Shown here piece by piece: positions 9,098 through 22,406 of a DNA stretch of 64,000 nt; the stretch's first letter is position 1; each line of letters starts with the position of its first letter. This stretch comes from Roseiarcus sp963805295. Its GTDB lineage: Bacteria; Pseudomonadota; Alphaproteobacteria; Rhizobiales; Beijerinckiaceae. The position numbers and the translations under genes were made by a program. The notes beneath the pieces were generated by a model that saw only the letters and a program-made list of their open reading frames with translations, did not search any database and was not told the DNA's origin. Location: positions 62,001 through 126,000 of the forward strand of contig CAWDTW010000100.1 in NCBI GenBank assembly GCA_963805295.1. The letters are read 5' to 3'.

Positions 9098-9344
9098 CGA
9101 TTCTTCACTCAAGCTCTTGGAATCCGAGGGTTTTTCGCGACAAGACGGGGCCAAGGCGGCGCGATTCTCCCCGTTTCCTCCCTGTTGGCAGGCAGAGTCG
9201 CCCCGCGGCCGGGCGCCATTTTGGATGAAAATGGCGGCGGCGCGTCCCTCGAACGCATGCGAAGACCGCATAACGCCAACACCTCATGCGATTTTCGCGG
9301 CAGAGAATCAGGCGGAAAGCCCCGAGGCGCCGAGACGCCCCATG

Positions 9345-13890
<4,546 letters not shown>

Positions 13891-14064
13891 GGCCCCGCCT
13901 GATGAAGCTGAAGCAATTGCATATGGTGTCGCGCCCTGCTTTGGTGAAGCGGCGTCAGCCGTGTGAAAGCCATAAGTACCCCTTGGTGATCAAACTCGGG
14001 CTTGGGTCACACCGTCTTCCCATCCGTTTCGGAGGAACGAAACCGTCAAGCACAGGAGGCCGCT

Positions 14065-15011
14065 TTGAGCTGGAACCCATCGCTCGAGCCCGGGTGTCCC
14101 GACGCCGTCGGCGTCGACGCCATCGAAACGTTGATCGTGCCGCGGGCGCGCGACATCGGCGATTTCGAGGTCCGCCGCGCGCTGCCCGCGCCGAAACGGC
14201 AAATGGTCGGACCGTTCATTTTCTTCGATCAGATGGGGCCGGCCGAGTTCGTCACCGGGCGCGGCGTCGACGTGCGCCCGCATCCCCACATCGGGTTGGC
14301 GACCGTCACCTATCTCTTTCGCGGCGAGTTTCAGCATCGCGACAGCCTTGGCACAAATCAGATCATCACTCCCGGAGCTGTCAATTGGATGGTGGCGGGG
14401 CGTGGAGTCACGCACTCCGAGCGGACCAGCGCCCGGACGCGCCAGGCCCCGCACAGCCTGTTCGGAATTCAGACCTGGGTCGCGTTGCCGGAGGCCGAGG
14501 AGGACGCGGCGCCGAGCTTCGAGCATTATGGCAAAGAGTCTCTGCCGGTCATCGAGAGCGAGGGCGTGAGCCTTCGACTGATTCTCGGCCGGGCCTATGG
14601 CGAAGCCGCGCCCGCCAGCGTCTTCTCCGAAACATTCTACGGCGACGCGGCGCTCGAGCCGGGCGCGCGCATGCCTCTGCCCGACGACCACGAGGATCGC
14701 GGCCTCTACATCGTGGAAGGTTCGATTTCGGTGGCGGGCCAGGCGTTCGACGCCGGGCGCATGATGGTGTTCCGGCCGAAAGACGGCATCAGCGTCGCGG
14801 CCGGTCCGGCGGGCGCGCGGCTCATCATCCTCGGCGGCGCGACGCTCGGGGGTCCCCGCTACATCTGGTGGAATTTTGTTGCGTCGAGTCGCGGAAAGAA
14901 TCGAAGCCGCCAAGGATCAGTGGCGCCGAGAGCGACTGGGGCCATGGCCTGTTCGATCTTCCGCCCGACGATCGGGACGAGTTCGTTCCCTTGCCGCCCT
15001 CTCCCTCGTGA
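14065..15011 (+). CDS. Pirin-family cupin protein (frame broken near 14893 and 14924)
   Basis: A TTG at 14065 preceded by AGGAGG five bases upstream is a much better start than the upstream ATG. The protein shows the bicupin pirin motifs RPHPHIGLATVTYLF (metal-binding His pair), HRDSLG and the MVAGRGVTHSER segment, then the C-terminal cupin and GGPRYIWWNFVASS. After that, the conserved tail (ERIEAAKDQW, then GHGLFDLPPDDRDEFVPLP) is found in two other frames, each reached by dropping one base. Pirins are iron-containing proteins; several act as quercetin dioxygenases or redox-responsive regulators. The specific role here is unknown. Confidence 0.85.
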
Positions 15012-15290
15012 ACTCGCGGTCGCGGCTTGCAAAAGCGCGAGGTCGCGCAGCCGCCGAAAGCGGACCGGCCTCAATTCGCCGTTGCGCTTGCGATGGGATC
15101 GGGACTGCGCATGGGTTCGGGGCTGACGCGCCGCCACCATGTTCATCCATAACGGCCAGCCCCCCCGGGGGGCCTTGAGGGCTGCCGCTCTCACACCGCC
15201 TTTGGCGCTTCGCGGAAGAAAGCGATGACGCATACATATTTGTACTATTGATGTTCGCCGCAGAGGGAAAAATGCAAGTGTCACGATGTA

Positions 15291-15330
15291 ATGCACTGTA
15301 ATGCACTGTAATGCACTGTAATGCGTAATG
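15291..15330. repeat. 10-bp tandem repeat (ATGCACTGTA x3 plus a degenerate unit)
   Basis: ATGCACTGTA occurs three times without interruption, followed by ATGCGTAATG. The array is flanked by two GTGTCAC words (about 15278 and 15338). It is AT-richer than its surroundings. Confidence 0.85.
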
Positions 15331-15432
15331 CAATGAAGTGTCACCGTAATGTAATGGTAATGGCAGAGACTTGCGACCCCGTTTAGCGTCGCCTCGCAAC
15401 TCCCAAGCCGGAGGCCGCGCGCGCCCGGACGT

Positions 15433-15537
15433 CGGAACGGAATCCAAGGCTTCCGGAACGCTTTCCAAATCCGGCGGAACAAAATCCAACTCGGGCGGAA
15501 CAAAAACCAAATTTTTCGGAACGAATTCCAAATCGAA
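15433..15537. repeat. Five 21-bp tandem repeats headed by CGGAAC
   Basis: Units start at 15433, 15454, 15475, 15496 and 15517, each CGGAAC followed by a variable AT-rich core ending around CCAA. On the plus strand the units read as GTKSNSG-like heptads and on the minus strand as FVPPELD-like heptads. Whether any frame is translated is unclear; iteron-like protein binding is an alternative. Confidence 0.8.
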
Positions 15538-15846
15538 TTCCTTCTGCGAAGCGAGCCTTTTCAAGGGGTTGCGACGAGAACTGCGCGGGTTTCCGCGCCT
15601 CGGCCACGCCGTGAGCATGTGCCGCCGCCTCGGCGCCGGAGCCGATCCCTGGTTCACGCCTGCTGTCACGCCTGCCTCGCTTTCCGCCGCTCTCGCGGAT
15701 TTCTGGAAAGCTGAAGCGTAACATGGCGTTTGGGAACCAGAAAGAAAATGTCGAGTTTTAAGGTTCGTCGAAATCTCGTAAGGTAAACAACGCCCCGAAA
15801 CGCGACGCCCGCCGGAGCGCGGCGGGCGTCGATAAAGCGGGAGCGT

Positions 15847-16104
15847 TTGACCCAGGTCGCGGCGGCGGCAATGATGGGCGTCGACCAGCCGAAGGTGTCG
15901 GCGCTGCTCAACGGACGGCTCGCGAACTTCTCCAGCGAGCGCCTGATGCGCCTCCTGACCGCGCTCGGCCAGGACGTCGACATCACGGTGAGGGCGAAGC
16001 CGCGCGACCGCGCGCGCGGCCGCATCCGCGTTCTCGGCGAAGGACACGCAGGTTCAATCCGTTCGGCGACGCCCACCGCCCCCGATGAGCGCTCCTTCAA
16101 ATAA
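15847..16104 (+). pseudogene. Truncated helix-turn-helix (HigA/XRE-like) regulator
   Basis: The frame reads LTQVAAAAMMGVDQPKVSALLNGRLANFSSERLMRLLTALGQDVDITV, a good match to the DNA-binding core of the short XRE antitoxin-like family, in which helix 3 contacts DNA at QPKVSALL. The usual 30-40 residue N-terminus ending near IAAIIRERG is lacking; upstream the open frame runs only to 15787 and offers no ATG, so only a TTG at 15847 remains. The C-terminal tail RDRARGRIRVLGE is unremarkable. I read it as a 5'-truncated relic in a repeat- and element-rich patch. No partner toxin is recognisable. Confidence 0.6.
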
Positions 16105-16327
16105 GATCGCGCAAGAGGGCTCGCCACTGCGGGTCCAGGGGCGGTTGGTGGCTTGGGCATAACGATCGTCGCGATCGACGAACGCCACGCGGTTCGCGTC
16201 CGTCGACCCTGAGCCGATGACGCGCGATCCCTTCGACCGGATGCTCCTCGGAAACGGTGATACATTCACTTTTGTAATATTGGCGATCGACTCCAGAACG
16301 ATCGCTCGCAACGGGGAAAAATGCACG

Positions 16328-16971
16328 ATCGCGGTAGGGACGCCCATTACTGAGCGCCCCCCGCACAGAACCGGACGGGCCCGATTAAGGCATCCGGCTC
16401 CCACCTTGGATATTTGACGGCGAAGCGTACGGCTTGCCGCACGCGGTCCAGCCCGTGGGACGCGCCTTGCCGGCTCGGTGTCCGTGGCGTGCCGGTCTGT
16501 TCCGCGTTCTCCTCGGCCCCCGCCCTTGGCTCCACGGGCTCCTCGGCCGGTCGCCCGGCCTCGTTCGTCCGCTTCACAGCTACTATGGCGGAGTCTGACC
16601 CCTCGACCCCGTGCGTCATCGGCTTCGGCTCGTCGCCTTCCCGATGCGGACCGCTCAACTCACGCGCGGCCAAGGTCGAGGTCTCCCGGTTTCCATTCGA
16701 GGAGCTTACGTACATGCCAGGGTCTTCGACCACGCAGGACCGGAAATGCGCTCGCGATCGCGCGCACCCCCGTTTTGCCTTCCGCTGTGACAACGGCGTC
16801 GGCGTCCCGATTGATTCTTTCGCGGCTCAATGGCTGGCCTATACGCACCCCTGCCGACGCTTCGCCCCCGGCCTCACGGCCGACGACGCACGGCTCGGGG
16901 CCGATGTGGTTCGCTATTCCTTCATCGCAGTGGACTTGCACCACCTACTCCTCGCCGGCCTCCCGGCGCAC
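16328..16971 (-). mobile_element. Internally deleted group II intron
   Basis: Read leftwards, the element begins GTGCGCC, matching the group II 5' consensus GTGYG. It then has domain I-like sequence (GGTGCAAGTCCACTGCGATG, AAGGAATAGCGAACC, GTACGTAAGCTCC, GAATGGAAACCGGGAG), the first codons of the intron reverse transcriptase, and ends with domain V (GAGCCGGATGCC) and a domain VI-like hairpin closing at CTACCGCGAT. Length is 644 bp instead of about 1.9-2.5 kb, because most of the reverse transcriptase is deleted. It lies antisense to the phage-type gene that follows. Confidence 0.65.
16347..16619 (-). pseudogene. N-terminal relic of the group II intron reverse transcriptase/maturase
   Basis: The frame starts MTHGVEGSDSAIVAVK and continues with EEPVEPRAGAEENAEQTG and LDRVRQAVR, the characteristic lead-in of LtrA-type intron proteins. 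It then jumps into the translated domain V sequence (EPDALIGPVRFCAGGAQ). About 60 real codons survive of some 420. All reverse-transcriptase catalytic blocks are gone, so mobility would need a maturase supplied from elsewhere. Confidence 0.65.
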
Positions 16972-16972
16972 T

Positions 16973-17299
16973 GTCACCGTAATCCCGCCGGCCGACGTTG
17001 TGGCCGCCGCCAAGCGCGGCCTGGAGCTGCGGGAAAAGTTTCGCCGCGGCGGAACCTCGGTCGGGGTTCATCGAGCCCAGCAGCTCGCGGAGCGTCGATC
17101 GGTTTCGGTGCGCGACATTATCGCGATCAGCGCCTATTTCGCGCGCCACGAGGTCGACAAGGCGTCCAAGAGCCCCGAATGGGGAGACGAAACCAACCCT
17201 TCCGCGGCCTATATCGCGTGGCTGCTCTGGGGCGGCGATGCTGGACGCCATTGGGCCGACGGTTTGAAGTCGCGCCTGGAGAAAACCGCGGCGGAGTAA
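16973..17299 (+). CDS. Phage-type small protein, 5' end interrupted by the intron
   Basis: The frame reads VTVIPPADVVAAAKRGLELR, then RRGGTSVGVHRAQQLAERR, SYFARHEVDK-like ISAYFARHEVDK and NPSAAYIAWLLWGGDAGRHW. This arrangement (AAxRGLELRxxxGRGGTxVGV, then ARHEVDKxxxGWGxxxxPSAGxIAWxLWGGD) recurs in phage and prophage genomes, where its exact role is undefined to my knowledge. About 108 residues remain and the C-terminus is complete. No start codon exists in frame between the intron end and the conserved region. The original start therefore lay at or before the insertion point, near the ATG at 16321 on the other side of the intron. Confidence 0.55.
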   Translation, partial: VTVIPPADVVAAAKRGLELREKFRRGGTSVGVHRAQQLAERRSVSVRDIIAISAYFARHEVDKASKSPEWGDETNPSAAYIAWLLWGGDAGRHWADGLKSRLEKTAAE

Positions 17300-17354
17300 C
17301 CGCCGGCGTCGCTGTCCCAACAATCCCTGAGCGCCTCGTCCTGACCTTGTCGAC

Positions 17355-17705
17355 TCACGCCTGAGGACGCGCAAACGCGCCGCCGGACACGATCAGGGTC
17401 CTGCGGCCTGTGGCGAGAAGGGCGTCGAGGGTCGGCCCATGCAGGAACGCGTCAGTCGTCGTGCGCTTGTTCAGGGGCAGTTCGCCGAGCGCGGCGGCGA
17501 TCTCCGGAATCACTTCGGGGGTTCCGCCGGCCGGCGCGGTCGTGACGACGACGGGAATGTCGAAGAGTTTTGCAAGCTTGGCTAGCGCCCCGACCGCGCG
17601 GCGCAGGCGCTCGAGTTCGATCGTGGCGGCTCGCTCGACGATCACGGCCTGCAGGTCGGCAAACAGGATGACGGCGTCTTCGGGTTGGAGCGGCGCGTAA
17701 GCCAT
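17355..17705 (-). pseudogene. Truncated isochorismatase-family hydrolase
   Basis: The 116-residue product starts MAYAPLQPEDAVILFADLQ, with the catalytic Asp of the family in FADLQ, then LAKLFDIPVVVTTAP, and stops at TLIVSGGAFARPQA. Family members have about 180-220 residues and continue after (I/V)SG with the cis-peptide and catalytic Cys segment (typically VxTxxCV). That half is absent here and replaced by 10 unrelated residues, so the protein should be inactive. The truncation point lies next to the intron-disrupted phage-type gene. Confidence 0.75.
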
Positions 17706-17960
17706 CGGCGGGGTCCTTGAGTGGTCGCGGGACGGGCAGTTGGCCTCTTGGACGACAGATTTGTGACAGGCGAACCCGTTCATCCCATGCGCCCCCGCGA
17801 GGGCCGACCAGCGCGAGAACAACGTTTTCGGTTGCAAATCCCGAATGTGCGACCTAGCCTTGTTTGAGCGCGTAACGTACGGGAAAACGGGTGTTGGCGT
17901 CATGGGTGGCGCATAACCTCGGACCTGACAGACCTCACGCGGGACTTGCGGGCGGCCGTC

Positions 17961-18302
17961 ATGAGCCTGAGAGCAGCGATTTATTACGCGATTTGCGCGC
18001 AAAGCGTCGCGATGGCGAGGCGGCAGTTCAGGCTCGACGAAACGCTTGACAGCAATCGAGATCAGAATGGCGCTTCACGCCGCGACGGTTTCGACACGGA
18101 CGATGAGGCTCGGCGATTCCTCGCCGGCGTGGCGGTCAGGCTGGGCTCGGAAACGCCGCCGATCAAGTTCGCCTGGGCCGGTGTCAGCGATCATCTGAGA
18201 ACGGACGCTCTATGGATGCTCGTCGAGCGCATTGCCGACGCGTCCGAGTTTGTCGCGCCGAACGAAAAGAGCAAGGAGCCGAACGACAAACCCAAGGGAT
18301 AG
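17961..18302 (+). CDS. Hypothetical protein
   Basis: I do not recognise this 113-residue protein. It has a short N-terminal hydrophobic patch (LRAAIYYAICAQSVAM), a polar middle (LDSNRDQNGASRRDGF) and a helical C-terminal part with ALWMLVERIADASEF, ending in a Lys-rich tail. An upstream TTG at 17946 is possible. The next gene starts 34 bases after its stop, so the two and perhaps the following membrane genes may be cotranscribed. Coding status is moderately supported by codon use and the spacing. Confidence 0.45.
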   Translation: MSLRAAIYYAICAQSVAMARRQFRLDETLDSNRDQNGASRRDGFDTDDEARRFLAGVAVRLGSETPPIKFAWAGVSDHLRTDALWMLVERIADASEFVAPNEKSKEPNDKPKG

Positions 18303-18335
18303 TCGCGCGGTCGCATTGTTGCAGGAGAAGCGCAA

Positions 18336-18548
18336 ATGTCGACTCCACCGTTTCCTTCAAAAGGGGGCTCGACGCTCCAGCCAGAGCGGGAGCGGATTTC
18401 GTGGCCGGAGGAACCCAAGTCTCCCGGCGTAGACAACGAGTTGGGCTTGTATAAGCCGTTCGATCCTCGCAAACACTGTAAGATTTGCGGGCGTATGGTG
18501 ACCAAGCCCGAACAAGCGGCGTGCGAGATTACGAAATGTCCGAAATGA
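18336..18548 (+). CDS. Small protein with a zinc-ribbon-like tail
   Basis: This 70-residue frame has a good ribosome binding site (GGAG nine bases before the ATG). The first 45 residues are polar and proline-rich; the end reads HCKICGRMV and CEITKCPK, four cysteines in a CxxC-x(11)-C-x(4)-C pattern that could bind one metal ion. I know no named family. It ends 28 bases before the membrane protein gene and probably shares its transcript. Confidence 0.5.
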   Translation: MSTPPFPSKGGSTLQPERERISWPEEPKSPGVDNELGLYKPFDPRKHCKICGRMVTKPEQAACEITKCPK

Positions 18549-18576
18549 ACCGGCACCGCGCCTAGACTTTTGCCCC

Positions 18577-19965
18577 ATGTTCGAGAAGCTGCTCGACAAG
18601 CTCGATCTTTGGGTCGGGAAATCGTTCATTGTCACCTCCTTCCTTCCAGCATTGTTGTTCGTCGTCGCCAACATCATCTTGGCCCGCGCGGTCTTCCCGG
18701 GCTTCTACAACCCCGTCCAATCGGCCATAACCGGCAGCCTCAGCGGCTTCGTCGATTTTCTGTCGTTCGTCGTCATTGCCTGCGTGGTGATCGCCTATGT
18801 GACCGACCCGCTCGCCCGGCAACTGACGCAGGCCCTGAACGGCGACTACTTTCCCGGATTCATCCGCCGCCGGCTCTTGCAGGAGAAGACGGCCGAGTAC
18901 GACCTGTCGTACGGCGCATACCTCGACGCGAAGAAAAGAGAGAGTGATGTCGGAGATGTCGCGAAGGCCTTCTACGAGGAGCCCGACCGTCCCGGAACCC
19001 CGAAGGGCCGGCTGATCGACGCCAAGATTGCGGGCTTGAGCCTCGAACGAAACCTGGCGCCGGAACTGATCGAGGAGGCTGAGCGGATCCTCGAACCGCT
19101 CTGGCTGCTTCGGCAACGAGGAGAGGGGATCGAAGCGGAGGCGTTGCGGAAGGCGCTCGACGCCGTCGCCGGCGCGCTTGAAAACAATTGCTCGGACTCG
19201 GCGCGGGTTCTTTCGCAGCAGACGTTGGCGACCGCGCTCGCGGTGACCTACGACGATGCGGCCTACGCCAGAGCGGTCGAGATCGCCGACCGGAACCGGC
19301 GAGCCGCCGCCCAGTCCAATGCGCTCCAGGCGCTGTACGAGCGGGCGATCGTGCTCGTGACCTACGCCGACCTCGAGGCGCAGTACAGGCCGTCGAACAT
19401 CCGGGAAGACAACGAACGGCGCTGGCCGAACATGCCGCGCTCGTCCGCCAACTATTTTACGCCGATCAAACCGACGACGTTCGGAAATATCTTCGTCGCC
19501 GGGGCGGCGTACGTGGAACGGACGTTCGGATTCGACCTCGACTACATGCTACCGATCCTGCAGAGCGTCCTGGCCAAGGACGACGCGCTTTCAAAGAACT
19601 TCGCGAACGTTCAACAGCAGCTGAACTTCTCCATCCGCCTTTACCTTTACGTGTGTCTGTCGATCATCATCTGGCTCGGCCTGGCGACCGCGTTCGCTCA
19701 AGAGACCGTCGCTCCGCTTGTCGTCGGAACGATCGAACTCGTGATCGTTCCGATCGGGCTGTCGACGATCCATGCGAGCGCCCGGGCGTTCGTCGAGAGT
19801 TTGAGGACCGTATCGATCCTGAAACGATTCGACGTCCTCAGGGCGATCGACATGCCGTTGCCTGGAAGCCCGACCGAGGAAACAGAGACCTGGAAGGCGG
19901 TCAGCGATCACCTTCAATGGGGGGCCAAACCCGCGGTTTCGTATCTTCACGGCGACAAGAAATAG
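18577..19965 (+). CDS. Multi-pass membrane protein of unknown function
   Basis: The 462-residue protein has two N-terminal membrane segments (FIVTSFLPALLFVVANIIL near residues 18-36, and VDFLSFVVIACVVIAYV near 58-75). A long soluble helical domain of about 270 residues follows, with a stretch (VTYDDAAYARAVEIADRNR) resembling a degenerate helical repeat. Two more membrane segments lie near residues 350-395 (LYLYVCLSIIIWLGLATAF, VVGTIELVIVPIGLS). No enzyme motif is visible. The next gene starts 25 bases downstream and also encodes a membrane-anchored protein, so the two likely act together at the inner membrane. Confidence 0.7.
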   Translation: MFEKLLDKLDLWVGKSFIVTSFLPALLFVVANIILARAVFPGFYNPVQSAITGSLSGFVDFLSFVVIACVVIAYVTDPLARQLTQALNGDYFPGFIRRRLLQEKTAEYDLSYGAYLDAKKRESDVGDVAKAFYEEPDRPGTPKGRLIDAKIAGLSLERNLAPELIEEAERILEPLWLLRQRGEGIEAEALRKALDAVAGALENNCSDSARVLSQQTLATALAVTYDDAAYARAVEIADRNRRAAAQSNALQALYERAIVLVTYADLEAQYRPSNIREDNERRWPNMPRSSANYFTPIKPTTFGNIFVAGAAYVERTFGFDLDYMLPILQSVLAKDDALSKNFANVQQQLNFSIRLYLYVCLSIIIWLGLATAFAQETVAPLVVGTIELVIVPIGLSTIHASARAFVESLRTVSILKRFDVLRAIDMPLPGSPTEETETWKAVSDHLQWGAKPAVSYLHGDKK

Positions 19966-19990
19966 CAAATCCCAAGGGGCGGGCAGCGCG

Positions 19991-20518
19991 ATGGGCGGCG
20001 GATGGATCAGGTTCTGGGGCTACGTCGCCTACGCCGTGCTGGTGCTCGGCGCACAAGCGTGGGTCTTTCACCGCGCCGACCGGAACTCGACGCTCACGGC
20101 CGCCCGTGCGCTCGCCGAAGGCCAGGGGATCGCCGCAAGCGACGTCACGTCCGCCCGGATGCGCGAGGTCGTGGGAAAAGTCGCCCGCAAATCCATCCAC
20201 GTCGGCCAGGCCCTGTCCTCGGCCGACGTCGCGGCGCCCGTCCCGGTGCCGCACGAGCCTGCGATCGCTCTCGTTGTGGCGGCCGACTGGGCGAGCGCCG
20301 ACAAGCCGGTCGCGATCGGCGACGCGATCAAGGTGTGCCTCGGCAAGGAGCTCATCGCGGATGGGAAAGCCGCGACCTCCGTCTGCGACGAAGCCGGTTG
20401 CGTCGTCACGGTCCTGGTTCTCGCCGCGCCCGCCGCGCTCGCCGGCGCGGATTCCGTCAAGCGCCTGCGGGCGGTGAAGGGCGATGCGAAGGGGTGTCCG
20501 TACGCGCCTTCCGGCTGA
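19991..20518 (+). CDS. Membrane-anchored SAF-domain-like protein
   Basis: The 175-residue protein has one N-terminal transmembrane helix (FWGYVAYAVLVLGAQAWVF). It then carries a segment, AEGQGIAASDV, MREVVGKVARKSI and HVGQALSSADV, with the layout of SAF domains (two short strands, an x-G-x-x-L-x-x-x-D-(V/L) close). Such domains occur in CpaB/FlgA-type proteins. A second half (AIGDAIKVCLG, CDEAGCVVTVLVLA) resembles the beta-clip region that follows SAF in those proteins and holds two Cys four residues apart. No pilus or flagellar genes are nearby, so its partner is most likely the upstream membrane protein. Confidence 0.6.
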   Translation: MGGGWIRFWGYVAYAVLVLGAQAWVFHRADRNSTLTAARALAEGQGIAASDVTSARMREVVGKVARKSIHVGQALSSADVAAPVPVPHEPAIALVVAADWASADKPVAIGDAIKVCLGKELIADGKAATSVCDEAGCVVTVLVLAAPAALAGADSVKRLRAVKGDAKGCPYAPSG

Positions 20519-20568
20519 GGGGGTCGGTTTCGGAGCCAGCGAGCCCTCTTCGGCCGACGCCCTCGTCC

Positions 20569-21972
<1,404 letters not shown>

Positions 21973-22037
21973 AGGCGTCGAATTCCCGGTTGGCTTCGGC
22001 GCTCCCTTAGCAGCCGGGCCGACGTCGCGCAATCAAC

Positions 22038-22057
22038 ATATAAGCAATTCTTTATAT
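22038..22057 (-). promoter_or_regulatory. Candidate SahR-type operator upstream of ahcY
   Basis: ATATAAGCAATTCTTTATAT is an imperfect 20-bp palindrome in an AT-rich island within GC-rich DNA. ArsR-family regulators of the SahR group, which respond to S-adenosylhomocysteine, are known to control ahcY in many proteobacteria from palindromes of this length and AT-rich type. The match to the SahR consensus is from memory and approximate; no sahR gene is in the window. Confidence 0.45.
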
Positions 22058-22138
22058 CGCTCTTCCAGCGCGCCTTCTGGACGCGTGTCGTTGACCGCGT
22101 CAGCCGCGCTCAGAGCCTGACCCAAAAGCCTGTGCCCT

Positions 22139-22251
22139 CGTCCTGAGGCGCCGCGCAGCGGCCTCGAAGGACGCTCCAGAGGGCGCTGTTAAACGCCTCC
22201 TGAAGCATCCTTCGAGGCCTTTTGCGTACCGCAAAAGGCGCCTCAGGATGA
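22139..22251. repeat. Pair of inverted REP-like palindromes
   Basis: CCTGAGGCGCC...GGCCTCGAAGGAC and, 40 bp on, TCCTTCGAGGCC...GGCGCCTCAGGA are inverse copies of one unit. The second contains a perfect CCTTTTGCGTACCGCAAAAGG hairpin core. Such units are scattered intergenic repeats in many Hyphomicrobiales genomes. It lies between the divergent ahcY and rpoN genes. Confidence 0.75.
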
Positions 22252-22406
22252 GGCGCTGCTTTTGAAACAGGCTCTCCGCGAGCGCGGCTATACCTTTGTT
22301 CAAATCGATGGAAGATTTCGCCTTTGCTATAAAGGAGCGGTCATGCAAAAATCGAGCCGCGGTCTTCCAAGACGGAGAGCGGCCGTGACCGGCTGACAGG
22401 GGTTCG

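Larger units (their letters stand above)
8422..9344. other. Gene-free stretch with two mobile-element relics
   Basis: Apart from the group II intron tail (8843-8916) and the MITE (8953-9097), I see no coding signal on either strand here. The first 420 bp hold only short GC-rich frames. An inverted repeat (GGCGTTC, GAACGCC) near 8779-8798 lies beyond the fumarase start and is unassigned. Confidence 0.5.
15012..15846. other. Repeat-rich stretch without a convincing gene
   Basis: Between the pirin gene and the truncated HTH gene I see a 10-bp tandem repeat (15291-15330), five 21-bp repeats (15433-15537) and an AT-richer patch near 15230-15290. Open frames cross the 21-bp repeats on both strands because 21 is a multiple of three; none has a clear ribosome binding site or family match. 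Confidence 0.5.

Noticed and set aside
15291..15537. Possible CRISPR array or plasmid iterons
   Set aside because: The repeats are directly adjacent with no unique spacers, no cas genes are near, and no replication initiator gene is present.
15371..15721. 116-codon frame crossing the 21-bp repeats as a protein gene
   Set aside because: Frames are open on both strands through the repeats, no ribosome binding site stands out, and the remainder has no recognisable fold; kept as a repeat only.
16217..16250. RDPFDRMLL, a word typical of PIN-domain (VapC) toxins, next to the truncated HTH gene
   Set aside because: Only about nine residues match, the flanking sequence does not follow the PIN fold and no acidic active-site set is visible; too little to call a toxin relic.
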